The notes beneath the pieces are model-generated. The model was not told the origin of the DNA and did not search any database. It saw only the letters and a list, made by a program, of their open reading frames with translations. Made by a program: the position numbers and the translations under genes. 64,000 nucleotides of DNA, taken from M3007 sp031373665 (GTDB lineage Bacteria > Bacteroidota > Bacteroidia > Chitinophagales > Saprospiraceae). The stretch lies in the NCBI GenBank assembly GCA_031373665.1, contig JANMMZ010000113.1, positions 29,879 to 93,878 of the forward strand. Direction: 5' to 3'. Shown here in pieces: positions 16,889-24,366 of the stretch (the stretch's first letter is position 1; the number at the start of each line of letters is the position of its first letter).

Positions 16889-17506
16889 ATGAAAAATACT
16901 CTTATTATTACGTTAGCCCTTATTTGTTACACCATTAGCGTTAATGCCCAAAGTGGAATCGCTTTTGGTGCAAAAGCAGGTGTTAATGTCTCCAACGTTT
17001 ATGACTCTCAAACCGAAGATTTCAATGCTGAAGCCAAGGTAGGTTTTGCAGGTGGAGCGTTTTTGTCTATTCCATTGGGTAAATTTCTTGGCGTACAGCC
17101 CGAATTACTCTTCTCTCAAAAAGGGTTCAGAGCCAAGGGCAGAATTATTGCTACGGATTATGAACTGACCCGTACGAGCAATTATATAGATGTGCCATTG
17201 TTACTTACGCTTCGCCCTATTCCAGTATTGACCATCGTGGCAGGGCCTCAATATTCCTATTTGATTAGTCAAAAAAATGTATTCAAAAGTGCAGGAGCGA
17301 CCGTAGCACAAACCGATGAATTCGAAAACGACGATCTCCGCAAAAATACCCTTTGCTTTACAGGTGGTCTGGATATTACTATCCAACACGTTGTGCTGGG
17401 TCTGCGTGGCGGCTGGGATTTACGAAATAACAGCGTAAATGAATCTTCTACCACCCCTAGGTACAAAAATACTTGGTTACAAGCGACGCTTGGTTTCCGA
17501 TTCTAG
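16889..17506 (+). CDS. outer membrane beta-barrel (PorT-like) protein
   Basis: A 205-residue outer-membrane barrel of the PorT/OMP_b-brl type. Signal peptide MKNTLIITLALICYTISVNA (cleaved before QSG) is followed by repeated amphipathic strands such as AFGAKAGVNVSNV, FLSIPLGKFLGVQPELLFS, DVPLLLTLRP and AGPQYSYL, ending in LQATLGFRF with a terminal Phe. The ORF could begin at 16856, but that codon is at the predicted transcription start, so 16889 is used. It is driven by regulon box 5. Confidence 0.88.
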   Translation: MKNTLIITLALICYTISVNAQSGIAFGAKAGVNVSNVYDSQTEDFNAEAKVGFAGGAFLSIPLGKFLGVQPELLFSQKGFRAKGRIIATDYELTRTSNYIDVPLLLTLRPIPVLTIVAGPQYSYLISQKNVFKSAGATVAQTDEFENDDLRKNTLCFTGGLDITIQHVVLGLRGGWDLRNNSVNESSTTPRYKNTWLQATLGFRF

Positions 17507-17630
17507 TTGCAAGATTTGACTTTTTTTCAAAGTTGTCAAATCGCGCGGCGACCCTTAATGGGCAGTCATTTAGAAACTGTAAAACCATTGAACCAATGGA
17601 ACATTCATTTCACATTATAAAACAATTAAA

Positions 17631-17954
17631 ATGAAAAATTTACCAATTTATCTTCTTTTTACCTTACTGACCCTTGCTTCCCTATCAACACCAACTGCGG
17701 CAGCAAATGAAGTAACACCAAATGCAATAACGGCATCAATAACTACCGAAACGGCTTCAGATCAAGGCCAAACTAGTCTAACTGACGAAGTAAATCCGAA
17801 AGAAAAGACAAATTTGAGCAACAAAGAAAAAAGAAAAATGCGCAAAGAGAACCGCCGTGCCAAAAGAGGCGGAGGCGGAGCAATCAGCGACGGAGTCTTT
17901 ATTTCTGGTGGAGCCTTGTTGCTTCTCATCATACTACTCGTTGTTTTACTATAA
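17631..17954 (+). CDS. small secreted/membrane protein, unknown function
   Basis: A 107-residue protein with a signal peptide (MKNLPIYLLFTLLTLASLS..., cleavage near TAAAN), a polar middle (NEVTPNAITASITTE), a strongly basic region (NKEKRKMRKENRRAKRGGGG) and a C-terminal hydrophobic helix (GVFISGGALLLLIILLVVLL). It ends in the helix, suggesting a membrane anchor. I do not recognise the family. It sits 6 bp before the universal stress protein gene, so it is probably cotranscribed. Confidence 0.6.
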   Translation: MKNLPIYLLFTLLTLASLSTPTAAANEVTPNAITASITTETASDQGQTSLTDEVNPKEKTNLSNKEKRKMRKENRRAKRGGGGAISDGVFISGGALLLLIILLVVLL

Positions 17955-17960
17955 AAAGAC

Positions 17961-18821
17961 ATGAAAAAGGTAAAAAACATCCTTGTTGCCACTGATTTTT
18001 CAGTTACTGCCCGCAACGCCTTTCACTATGCCAAGCGATTGGCCAAAGTTTTAGATGCTACGATAACGGTAGTTCATATCAAAGATAGTTTTTCGCCTGA
18101 TACGACAAAAATTCAGGATTTACCCATCAAGGAACATATTCCAAATAATTACGATGAGGAAATGGAACTTTTTGTCAGCGAAGAAGATGAAAACGACGGC
18201 TGGAAAATGACCAAGCATAAAGTAAAGACCCTCATTGTGGAAGGTGATCCAAGCGAAAGATTGGTCGAGTTGTCGGAAAGCAACTATGCAGACATGATTG
18301 TACTTGGAACGACGGGGTTTGCGGATATTTTGGCCTCAATCATAGGAACTACTTCTCTTGGAGTGGCCAACAAAGCGCATTGCCCCGTCTTACTCGTGCC
18401 GCGAGATGCCAAGTGGAAACCCATTGAAAAAATCATGTATGCCAGTGATTATTACTCCATTACGCCTCGAATGGTCACTGAAATAACCGATTTTGCCCTT
18501 GAAATAAAGGCTAAGATGCATTTTGTCCATGTAGAAACCAACGAACCAATCGACCCAAAACAAGAGAGCAAAGATATTATTGATGCTCTTATGACTACGG
18601 TAAATCCTCAACTGAACTACGAAATACACGCGGTCTATGGCCTTAGGCCAGAGGATGCCCTCCAAAAGTATTCTGATAAACACAACATTAATTTGATGGC
18701 GTTTGCCAGTAAACACCGCACTTTTTGGGAACGTTTGATGCACCACAGCGTTGCTGAGAAAATGGCTTTAAATACCAATACGCCCATGATGCTCATTCAT
18801 ACAGATGATGGAACCGCCTAA
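17961..18821 (+). CDS. universal stress protein with two UspA domains
   Basis: A 286-residue tandem UspA protein. The first domain starts KVKNILVATDFSVTARNAFHYA and carries the nucleotide-binding pattern VLGTTGFADILASIIGTTSLGVANKAHCPVLLVP near residues 113-150. The second domain covers about residues 155-285 (MHFVHVETN, GLRPEDALQKY, MAFASKHRTFWERLMHHSVAEK). The second domain lacks an intact G-x2-G-x9-G(S/T) loop. It is a cytoplasmic stress protein typical of energy or oxygen limitation. It is 6 bp from the preceding gene. Confidence 0.93.
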   Translation: MKKVKNILVATDFSVTARNAFHYAKRLAKVLDATITVVHIKDSFSPDTTKIQDLPIKEHIPNNYDEEMELFVSEEDENDGWKMTKHKVKTLIVEGDPSERLVELSESNYADMIVLGTTGFADILASIIGTTSLGVANKAHCPVLLVPRDAKWKPIEKIMYASDYYSITPRMVTEITDFALEIKAKMHFVHVETNEPIDPKQESKDIIDALMTTVNPQLNYEIHAVYGLRPEDALQKYSDKHNINLMAFASKHRTFWERLMHHSVAEKMALNTNTPMMLIHTDDGTA

Positions 18822-18836
18822 ACTTATTATGAAAAA

Positions 18837-18902
18837 GTGTGAATATTATAACTATTTTCAATAATTGTATAACGCTTCCACTACTTAATACACGCACCTT
18901 TG
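18837..18902 (+). promoter_or_regulatory. regulon promoter box 6 (upstream of lmo0937-type gene)
   Basis: GTGTG, repeat AATATTATAAC at 18842-18852, repeat AATTGTATAAC at 18863-18873, 25 bp, then GCACCTTTG ending at 18902. Confidence 0.85.
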
Positions 18903-18939
18903 TGGTATTAAATTTCACAATCTAAAATCAATTATAGAA

Positions 18940-19095
18940 ATGGGAAACCTACTTTACATCGTCGCTGTCATCTTAGTACTTTTTTGGGCTGTTGGCTTTT
19001 TTGCTTACAGTGCAGGTTCTATCATCCATATATTGCTGGTAATTGCAGTAATCGCGGTTCTATTAAAAGTTATTCGGGGCGAAAAAGTCCTTTAA
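18940..19095 (+). CDS. lmo0937 family membrane protein
   Basis: A 51-residue membrane protein: MGNLLYIVAVILVLFWAVGF, then FAYSAGSIIHILLVIAVIAV, then LLKVIRGEKVL. Two transmembrane helices joined at a Gly/Ser-rich turn, ending in LLKVIRG, fit the lmo0937 family of unknown function. It starts about 30 bp after box 6. These tiny proteins are common in stress clusters with CsbD and YtxH. Confidence 0.88.
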   Translation: MGNLLYIVAVILVLFWAVGFFAYSAGSIIHILLVIAVIAVLLKVIRGEKVL

Positions 19096-19144
19096 TTTCT
19101 AATTCAAGAAAACATACAATCACACATTCAAATTAAAAAAAACA

Positions 19145-19609
19145 ATGAATAAATCAATTTTATTCTACCTAATGGTAGCGACTACGCTTTTTACTAGCAC
19201 GCTTTTCACAGCCTGCCAAACCTCTGCCGACAAAGCCGATAAAGCACAAGATAAGGTGCAAGCAGCCAAGCAGGAACTTGTGGACGCTGAAAAAAAATCT
19301 GCCGAAGCCGCCCAAAAAGCCGCTTATGCTGAAGAGTGGAGAATCCTTAAAGCCGAATCTGAACTTACGATCAAAGACACCGAAAAGCAAATTGCAGATT
19401 TGAAAGCAAAAATGAAGAAGTCTGGTAAGACTGTTGATGCTATGTACACCAAAAGCATTGATGACTTGGAAGCAAAAAACACCGCCCTGCGCACCCGTAT
19501 GAATAACTACGACAATAGCAATTGGGATTCCTTCAAACGTGAATTTAACCATGATATGCAAGAACTCGGTGCAGCATTGAAGGATTTGACGGTCAATAAT
19601 AAGAAATAA
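19145..19609 (+). CDS. coiled-coil lipoprotein, unknown function
   Basis: A 154-residue lipoprotein. The signal MNKSILFYLMVATTLFTSTL ends in a lipobox FTAC at about residue 24. The mature protein is one long helix rich in Ala, Lys, Asp and Glu (QTSADKADKAQDKVQAAKQE and onwards), then a less charged part (LEAKNTALRTRMNNYDNSNWDS) that could fold back. It probably sits in the periplasm as a small envelope spacer, like Lpp-type proteins. It follows the lmo0937 gene by 50 bp and may share box 6. Confidence 0.7.
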   Translation: MNKSILFYLMVATTLFTSTLFTACQTSADKADKAQDKVQAAKQELVDAEKKSAEAAQKAAYAEEWRILKAESELTIKDTEKQIADLKAKMKKSGKTVDAMYTKSIDDLEAKNTALRTRMNNYDNSNWDSFKREFNHDMQELGAALKDLTVNNKK

Positions 19610-19647
19610 TTGTAAAAACTCAGTCTAGGGTTTTGAGGCAAAGAAGT

Positions 19648-19737
19648 AGGTAAGTTTTTATCCAATTAGCCGATTTTTTGGAAGCGATGCAGTGCAGCGA
19701 CTTCAAAAAGCGGCGAAGTTGGGTAAAAACTTTACCT
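19648..19737. repeat. 90-bp imperfect palindrome
   Basis: AGGTAAGTTTTTATCCAA from 19648 pairs with the reverse complement ending at 19737 (TTGGGTAAAAACTTTACCT), and the inner parts GCCGATTTTTTGGAAGCG and CGACTTCAAAAAGCGGC also pair. No ORF. It starts a run of three palindromes in the 393-bp gap. Confidence 0.65.
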
Positions 19738-19782
19738 TTTTAGATCAACATGAGAGCGGCTAAATTTTTACGAATGATCAAT

Positions 19783-19943
19783 AGAGTTGTTGCAGTAGGG
19801 TGCTGTTTGCACGAACCAACCAAATTTCATTTTATACTGCGTTAAAATTTTCGCCAAATCGCCCGCATTTGGCTGCAAATTTTGCCTTATCTAAAATAAA
19901 ATTTGTCGTCGGTTCGCACAAACGCCCCCACTGCAACAACTCT
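19783..19943. repeat. 161-bp palindromic element with AGAGTTGTTGCAGT ends
   Basis: AGAGTTGTTGCAGT at 19783 is the reverse complement of ACTGCAACAACTCT ending at 19943; internal arms (GAACCAACCAAATTT..., CGTTAAAATTTTCGCC) also pair with the other half. It has no supported ORF. It could fold into one long hairpin and resembles a non-autonomous element. Confidence 0.65.
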
Positions 19944-19987
19944 AATTGGCAATGGATAATTAACTGGTTAATTATCCATTGCCAATT
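19944..19987. repeat. perfect 21-bp inverted repeat (ATGGATAATT...AATTATCCAT type)
   Basis: AATTGGCAATGGATAATTAAC, two bases TG, then its exact reverse complement to 19987. A shorter relative is at 26119-26148. It ends 15 bp before the GH130 start codon and could be a regulatory hairpin or the end of a mobile unit. Confidence 0.75.
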
Positions 19988-20002
19988 ATCAATTAAAATA
20001 CA

Positions 20003-21031
20003 ATGCTACAAGTACAAAAACACGGTGTCCTTCTCAAAAGCACTTCTTTAGGTTTTGAAAACGAAGATGTTTTAAATCCAGCGGCCATTCGCATAGGCGA
20101 TAAGGTGCATCTTTTTTACCGCGCTGTCAGCAAGGGTAATTATTCCAGTATTGGTTATTGCCGACTCAATGGGCCGCTTACCATAGAAGAACGCCACGAT
20201 GTGCCCTTGCTTTTTCCTCAATTTGACTACGAATCTCATGGTATAGAAGATGCACGGATTACGCAAATTGAAGGTATTTATTACTTAACTTATACCGCTT
20301 TTGACGGTATAAATGCGCTTGGTGCGTTGGCTACTTCCATAGATTTAGTGCATTTTGAAAAAAAAGGTATCATCACTCCGCAGGTAACTTTTGATGATTT
20401 CAGGCACTTGGCGGCTTGCAAATGCGCTTTGAATGAAAAATATGCCCGTTACAACGATCGCAATCGCCTCATGGCACAAGCGGACAAAAAGGTGCTGCTT
20501 TGGGACAAAAACCTCATATTTTTTCCCAGAAGAATAAACGGAAAATTTTACTTTTTGCACCGCATCAAGCCTGATATTCAAATTTCAAGTTGCCATGAAT
20601 TGAGCGATTTGACTAAGGAATATTGGGAACAATTTTTCCTCCACTTCTGCGACAATATCGTAATGACTTCGAAGCATGAGCACGAAGTATGCTACATAGG
20701 TGGTGGCAGTACGCCCATAGAAACGCCCGAAGGTTGGCTACTGATATATCACGGAGTGTATGATACACCGCATGGTTATGTGTATTCTGCCTGCGCTGCA
20801 TTGTTGGATTTAGAAAATCCGCATATTGAACTTGCTCGATTGCCCTATCCTTTATTCAAACCTAGTGAAAACTGGGAACTAATGGGGGAAGTCAATAATG
20901 TCTGTTTTCCGACAGGTAGTGTCTTGTTTGGCGATATGCTTTACATTTATTACGGAGCGGCAGATGAACGGATTGCTTGTGCCTCGGTGAGTTTAAAGGG
21001 GCTTTTGGAGGAATTGAAAGGCCATGTGTGA
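20003..21031 (+). CDS. GH130 family beta-mannoside phosphorylase/hydrolase
   Basis: A 342-residue five-bladed beta-propeller enzyme of glycoside hydrolase family 130. NPAAIRIGDKVHLFYRAVS, IGYCRL, YESHGIEDARIT, YYLTYTAFDG and GCGGSTPIE-like blocks are as in GH130, with Glu/Asp in IEDARIT at the catalytic position. Family members phosphorolyse or hydrolyse beta-1,2- or beta-1,4-mannosides. There is no signal peptide, so it acts in the cytoplasm. Paired with the GT4 gene next door, it may remodel or recycle a mannose-containing glycan. The ATG is 16 bp after the palindrome. Confidence 0.87.
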   Translation: MLQVQKHGVLLKSTSLGFENEDVLNPAAIRIGDKVHLFYRAVSKGNYSSIGYCRLNGPLTIEERHDVPLLFPQFDYESHGIEDARITQIEGIYYLTYTAFDGINALGALATSIDLVHFEKKGIITPQVTFDDFRHLAACKCALNEKYARYNDRNRLMAQADKKVLLWDKNLIFFPRRINGKFYFLHRIKPDIQISSCHELSDLTKEYWEQFFLHFCDNIVMTSKHEHEVCYIGGGSTPIETPEGWLLIYHGVYDTPHGYVYSACAALLDLENPHIELARLPYPLFKPSENWELMGEVNNVCFPTGSVLFGDMLYIYYGAADERIACASVSLKGLLEELKGHV

Positions 21032-21225
21032 ATATTTTCTGCAACATCATACAGCCTCAAACAAAATGTCCATTGTGAGTGCGTTTTGCACCAAGGCGGC
21101 GGAATGTTCATTGGTATCGATCCCAAAAGTGGTGATAAAAGTTAGATAAACAGACTTATTAGTTTGTGTGAGTTCTCTAAACAGACCGCAATAAGTATTT
21201 CTTTCATTTCGAGCAATTTTACCAC

Positions 21226-21298
21226 AAAGGTACTTTTTTTTGACTTATGGACAAACTGATGATAGCAAATTGTCCATAAGTCATAAAAAAAGTACTTT
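21226..21298. repeat. 73-bp near-perfect palindrome in the 428-bp gap
   Basis: AAAGGTACTTTTTTTGACTT at 21226 onward and ATGGACAA pair with TTGTCCAT and AAGTCATAAAAAAAGTACTTT ending at 21298, with about 14 bp in the loop. It occurs between GH130 and the GT4 gene and upstream of box 7. The rest of 21032-21353 shows nothing else that I can support. Confidence 0.65.
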
Positions 21299-21353
21299 AT
21301 AGATAGTTTTCTATCAAAATTATTTTAATTATACGTAATCTACGTTCATCAAT

Positions 21354-21419
21354 GTGTGAATAATATAAACCATCCCAAAAATTATATAACGCCCACACCC
21401 CTTCTTCCCTGCACCTTTG
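21354..21419 (+). promoter_or_regulatory. regulon promoter box 7 (upstream of GT4 gene)
   Basis: GTGTG, repeat AATAATATAAA at 21359-21369, repeat AATTATATAAC at 21380-21390, 25 bp, then GCACCTTTG ending at 21419. Confidence 0.85.
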
Positions 21420-21459
21420 TCCTAATATCTTTTCAGTCTCATATCCAATCACACACAGC

Positions 21460-23838
21460 ATGAAATATGAAATCGCTATCCCGTACACAGACAATGTGAC
21501 ACAACCACTTTATCCCACCTTTGAGGCCAGTGTAGGGCGCGAAAAGGTGGTACTTAAATTGGAAGATAGGTTACCAGAAATTCTCTTTGTCACTTCTTAT
21601 CCACCCCGAGAATGTGGGATTGCGACTTATTCTCAAGATTTGATAAAAGCGTTGGACAACAAATTTGGCAATTCTTTTTCATTAAAAGTATGTGCCTTAG
21701 AAGCGAGCCACACCAGCCATGCCTATCCAAAGGAAGTAAAGTATATTCTAAACACTTCAAGATTTTCCGAATACACCCAGTTATCTCATGCCATCAATGC
21801 GGATGCGAAAATCAAATTCGTATTGGTGCAGCATGAGTTTGGGTTGTTTCAAGAGGGTAAGGAAGACGCTTTTTTGCAGTTTCTATACACGCTTACCAAG
21901 CCAATCGTGACGGTTTTTCATACGGTATTGCCAGCGCCAAATGCAGATATGAGGCTTAAAGTGCGGCAAATATCTGCGGCTTGTGCTTCAGTCATCGTAA
22001 TGACGCAAAACGCTGCCAAAATCCTCCATGAAGACTATGGCGTAGCGCAAAATAAAACAGAGGTGATTGCCCACGGAACACACCTCGTGCCGCATTTGGA
22101 CAAAGACGTATTGAAAGAAAAATACGGTTTGTCGGGGCGTAAAGTACTTTCCACTTTTGGGCTATTGGGTCCGGGAAAAGGCATAGAAACCACTTTAGAA
22201 GCCTTACCAGCCATTGTAAAAAACAATCCGGATGTTGCCTTTTTAATCATTGGAAAGACGCACAGCGGCGTTATTAAAGAGCATGGAGAGCAATACCGCG
22301 ATAGTTTGAAAGCCATGGTACAGGAATTAAAACTCCAAAACCATGTAAAATTCATCAACCATTATTTGCCGCTCCAAAATTTGCTGGAATACTTGCAACT
22401 TTCGGATATTTATTTGTTCACATCCAAAGACCCCAATCAGGCGGTGAGTGGCACGTTTTCGTATGCTATGAGCTGCGGTTGTCCTATTATTTCCACGCCA
22501 ATTCCTCATGCAAATGAGGTTTTGTGTTCCAATACGGGAATTATCATAGATTTTGGAAACGCTCACCAATTGTCCGAGGGCGTTAATCGTCTTTTGGCAG
22601 ACTCGTCGTTGCGAGCGTCATTGAGTGCAAATACGTTGCAGTGCATGGCTCCGACCGTTTGGGAGAATTCCGCGATTGCCCACGCTCAATTGTTGCAAAA
22701 ATTAGCGAAACAAACCAACTTAGAAGTTATTACGTCCAACAATCCCGAAAAAATTTCGAATCCCAAGCCATTGCCCATACCCGAAATTTTTCCCTTGAAA
22801 TACTTGATGCCAACCATTAGCATGGAACATATCAAGAAAATGACCACCGATTTTGGGATGATTCAATTCTCAAAAATCAACCAACCTGATATTGAAACAG
22901 GCTATACACTTGACGACAATGCCCGTGCTTTGGTGGCTACTTGTATGCACTACGAATTGACGAATGACCTAGCAGATTTGGCATTGATCCGTATTTACGT
23001 TGATTTTATTCAATTTTGCTTACAATCTGGAGGGGATTTTCTCAACTATGTAGATCAAAACAAACAATTTACAACTCAAAATGAAGAAACCAACCTAGCA
23101 GATTCCAATGGTCGCGCGTTGTGGGCACTGGGTTTCGTGATTTCAAAACAAGATATATTTCCCGAAAACTTCATTGCTGCGGCACACGAGGTGATGCAAA
23201 TAGCGGCTCCACGTGCCGAAATGATGCACTCTACTCGGGCGATGGCATTTGCGATCAAAGGTCTGTATTATTACAATCTTCAAATAAAGTCGGCGGCTAC
23301 CACCTTGCTTATCAGGACGTTGGCCGATAGATTGGTGCAAATGTACCGCCACGAGTCCGACTCAGATTGGCAGTGGTACGAAAGTTATTTGACTTATGGC
23401 AATAGTATTTTGCCAGAAGCGATGCTGTGTGCTTACTTGGAAACAGGAGATCAGACCTACAAAGAGACCGCAAAAGTATCTTTTGACTTCCTTTTGTCGC
23501 TTATTTTTAAGAACGATAGGATAAAGGTAATTTCCAACAAAGGTTGGTTGCACAGAGGCCACGAATCGGTTCCTATTATAATTGGCGGCGAACAACCCAT
23601 TGATGTGGCTTATACAATCTTGGCGATGAGCAAATTTTATAAAGTGTTTCGGCAACAAGAATATGCTCAAAAAATGGAAATTGCTTTCAACTGGTTTTTG
23701 GGCAATAATCACCTCAATCAAATTATCTACAATCCCTGTACAGGTGGCTGTTACGATGGTTTGGAAGAGACGCAAGTCAATCTTAATCAGGGAGCAGAGT
23801 CTGCGGTTAGTTATTTGATGGCGCGGTTGACGATGTAA
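21460..23838 (+). CDS. GT4 glycosyltransferase fused to a C-terminal toroid-like domain
   Basis: A 792-residue cytoplasmic two-domain protein. Residues about 45-410 are a GT4/GT-B retaining glycosyltransferase: PPRECGIATYSQDL, HEFGLFQEGKE, VFHTVLPAP, HGTHLVPH, GLLGPGKGIETTLEA, and the nucleotide-binding loop PNQAVSGTFSYAMSCGCPIISTP. Residues about 440-790 form a helical (alpha/alpha)6-like domain with TGYTLDDNARAL, TNLADSNGRALWALG, GWLHRGH and GCYDGLEE, as seen in glycoside-processing enzymes. The pairing with GH130 suggests mannosyl transfer, but the sugar is not proven. Driven by box 7. Confidence 0.85.
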   Translation: MKYEIAIPYTDNVTQPLYPTFEASVGREKVVLKLEDRLPEILFVTSYPPRECGIATYSQDLIKALDNKFGNSFSLKVCALEASHTSHAYPKEVKYILNTSRFSEYTQLSHAINADAKIKFVLVQHEFGLFQEGKEDAFLQFLYTLTKPIVTVFHTVLPAPNADMRLKVRQISAACASVIVMTQNAAKILHEDYGVAQNKTEVIAHGTHLVPHLDKDVLKEKYGLSGRKVLSTFGLLGPGKGIETTLEALPAIVKNNPDVAFLIIGKTHSGVIKEHGEQYRDSLKAMVQELKLQNHVKFINHYLPLQNLLEYLQLSDIYLFTSKDPNQAVSGTFSYAMSCGCPIISTPIPHANEVLCSNTGIIIDFGNAHQLSEGVNRLLADSSLRASLSANTLQCMAPTVWENSAIAHAQLLQKLAKQTNLEVITSNNPEKISNPKPLPIPEIFPLKYLMPTISMEHIKKMTTDFGMIQFSKINQPDIETGYTLDDNARALVATCMHYELTNDLADLALIRIYVDFIQFCLQSGGDFLNYVDQNKQFTTQNEETNLADSNGRALWALGFVISKQDIFPENFIAAAHEVMQIAAPRAEMMHSTRAMAFAIKGLYYYNLQIKSAATTLLIRTLADRLVQMYRHESDSDWQWYESYLTYGNSILPEAMLCAYLETGDQTYKETAKVSFDFLLSLIFKNDRIKVISNKGWLHRGHESVPIIIGGEQPIDVAYTILAMSKFYKVFRQQEYAQKMEIAFNWFLGNNHLNQIIYNPCTGGCYDGLEETQVNLNQGAESAVSYLMARLTM

Positions 23839-23908
23839 TAAATGCACGTAATAAAAGAACTATATATATGCCGCATATTTCAATTATATCATCCAGAATC
23901 ATTCAATT

Positions 23909-24352
23909 ATGAGTACTATTTCAATCAGGACGGGCATTTATATGCTTGTTTGCTATATTGCCTTTTTCTTACTTATGTTTGGGTTAGGGCAGGGCTATCA
24001 CAGCGAATTGCGCGTCTCCAATGCATTTATTTTGCTGTTTTTTATGTATCGCGACATAAAGGAATACTACCAGAATAATCCCGATAAATTTGAAGATTAT
24101 TTAGCAGGAGCCACGCAAGGCATGGGTGCGGCGACCATTGGCGTTGTCGGATTTACGATATTTATGACCTTGTTTTTTTACTTCAATCCTGCATTTATGG
24201 AAGTAATACGTCAAAATTCTGTTGCTGCACCTTATCTCGGCCCATTTACGGCAAGTCTTTTCATTTTTGTGGAAGGGGTGGTCGTTGCCTTGATCGGATC
24301 TTACGTGATAACAAGGATTGTGTGTATGCGATTGGAAAGAAAAGCCATATAA
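23909..24352 (+). CDS. DUF4199-like membrane protein
   Basis: A 147-residue membrane protein with four helices: GIYMLVCYIAFFLLMFGLG, NAFILLFFMYRDIKEYY (partial), TIGVVGFTIFMTLFFYF and FIFVEGVVVALIGSYVITRI. The arrangement and the hydrophilic stretch DIKEYYQNNPDKFEDYLAGA resemble DUF4199 family proteins of Bacteroidota, whose role is unknown. It is 70 bp downstream of the glycosyltransferase. Followed by an AT-rich TAATTAA microsatellite at 24352-24372. Confidence 0.65.
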   Translation: MSTISIRTGIYMLVCYIAFFLLMFGLGQGYHSELRVSNAFILLFFMYRDIKEYYQNNPDKFEDYLAGATQGMGAATIGVVGFTIFMTLFFYFNPAFMEVIRQNSVAAPYLGPFTASLFIFVEGVVVALIGSYVITRIVCMRLERKAI

Positions 24353-24366
24353 TTAATAATTAATAA

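Noticed and set aside
19800..20051. 83-residue plus-strand reading frame
   Set aside because: It runs through palindromic repeats and the start of the GH130 gene, and the protein has no recognisable features.
21026..21060. GTGTGAATATTTTCTGCAAC, a possible fourteenth regulon box
   Set aside because: There is no second repeat 21 bp downstream and no TTTG at the required distance; it overlaps the end of the GH130 gene.
21297..21494. 65-residue minus-strand reading frame across box 7
   Set aside because: It overlaps the regulon box and the start of the glycosyltransferase gene on the other strand and has no support.
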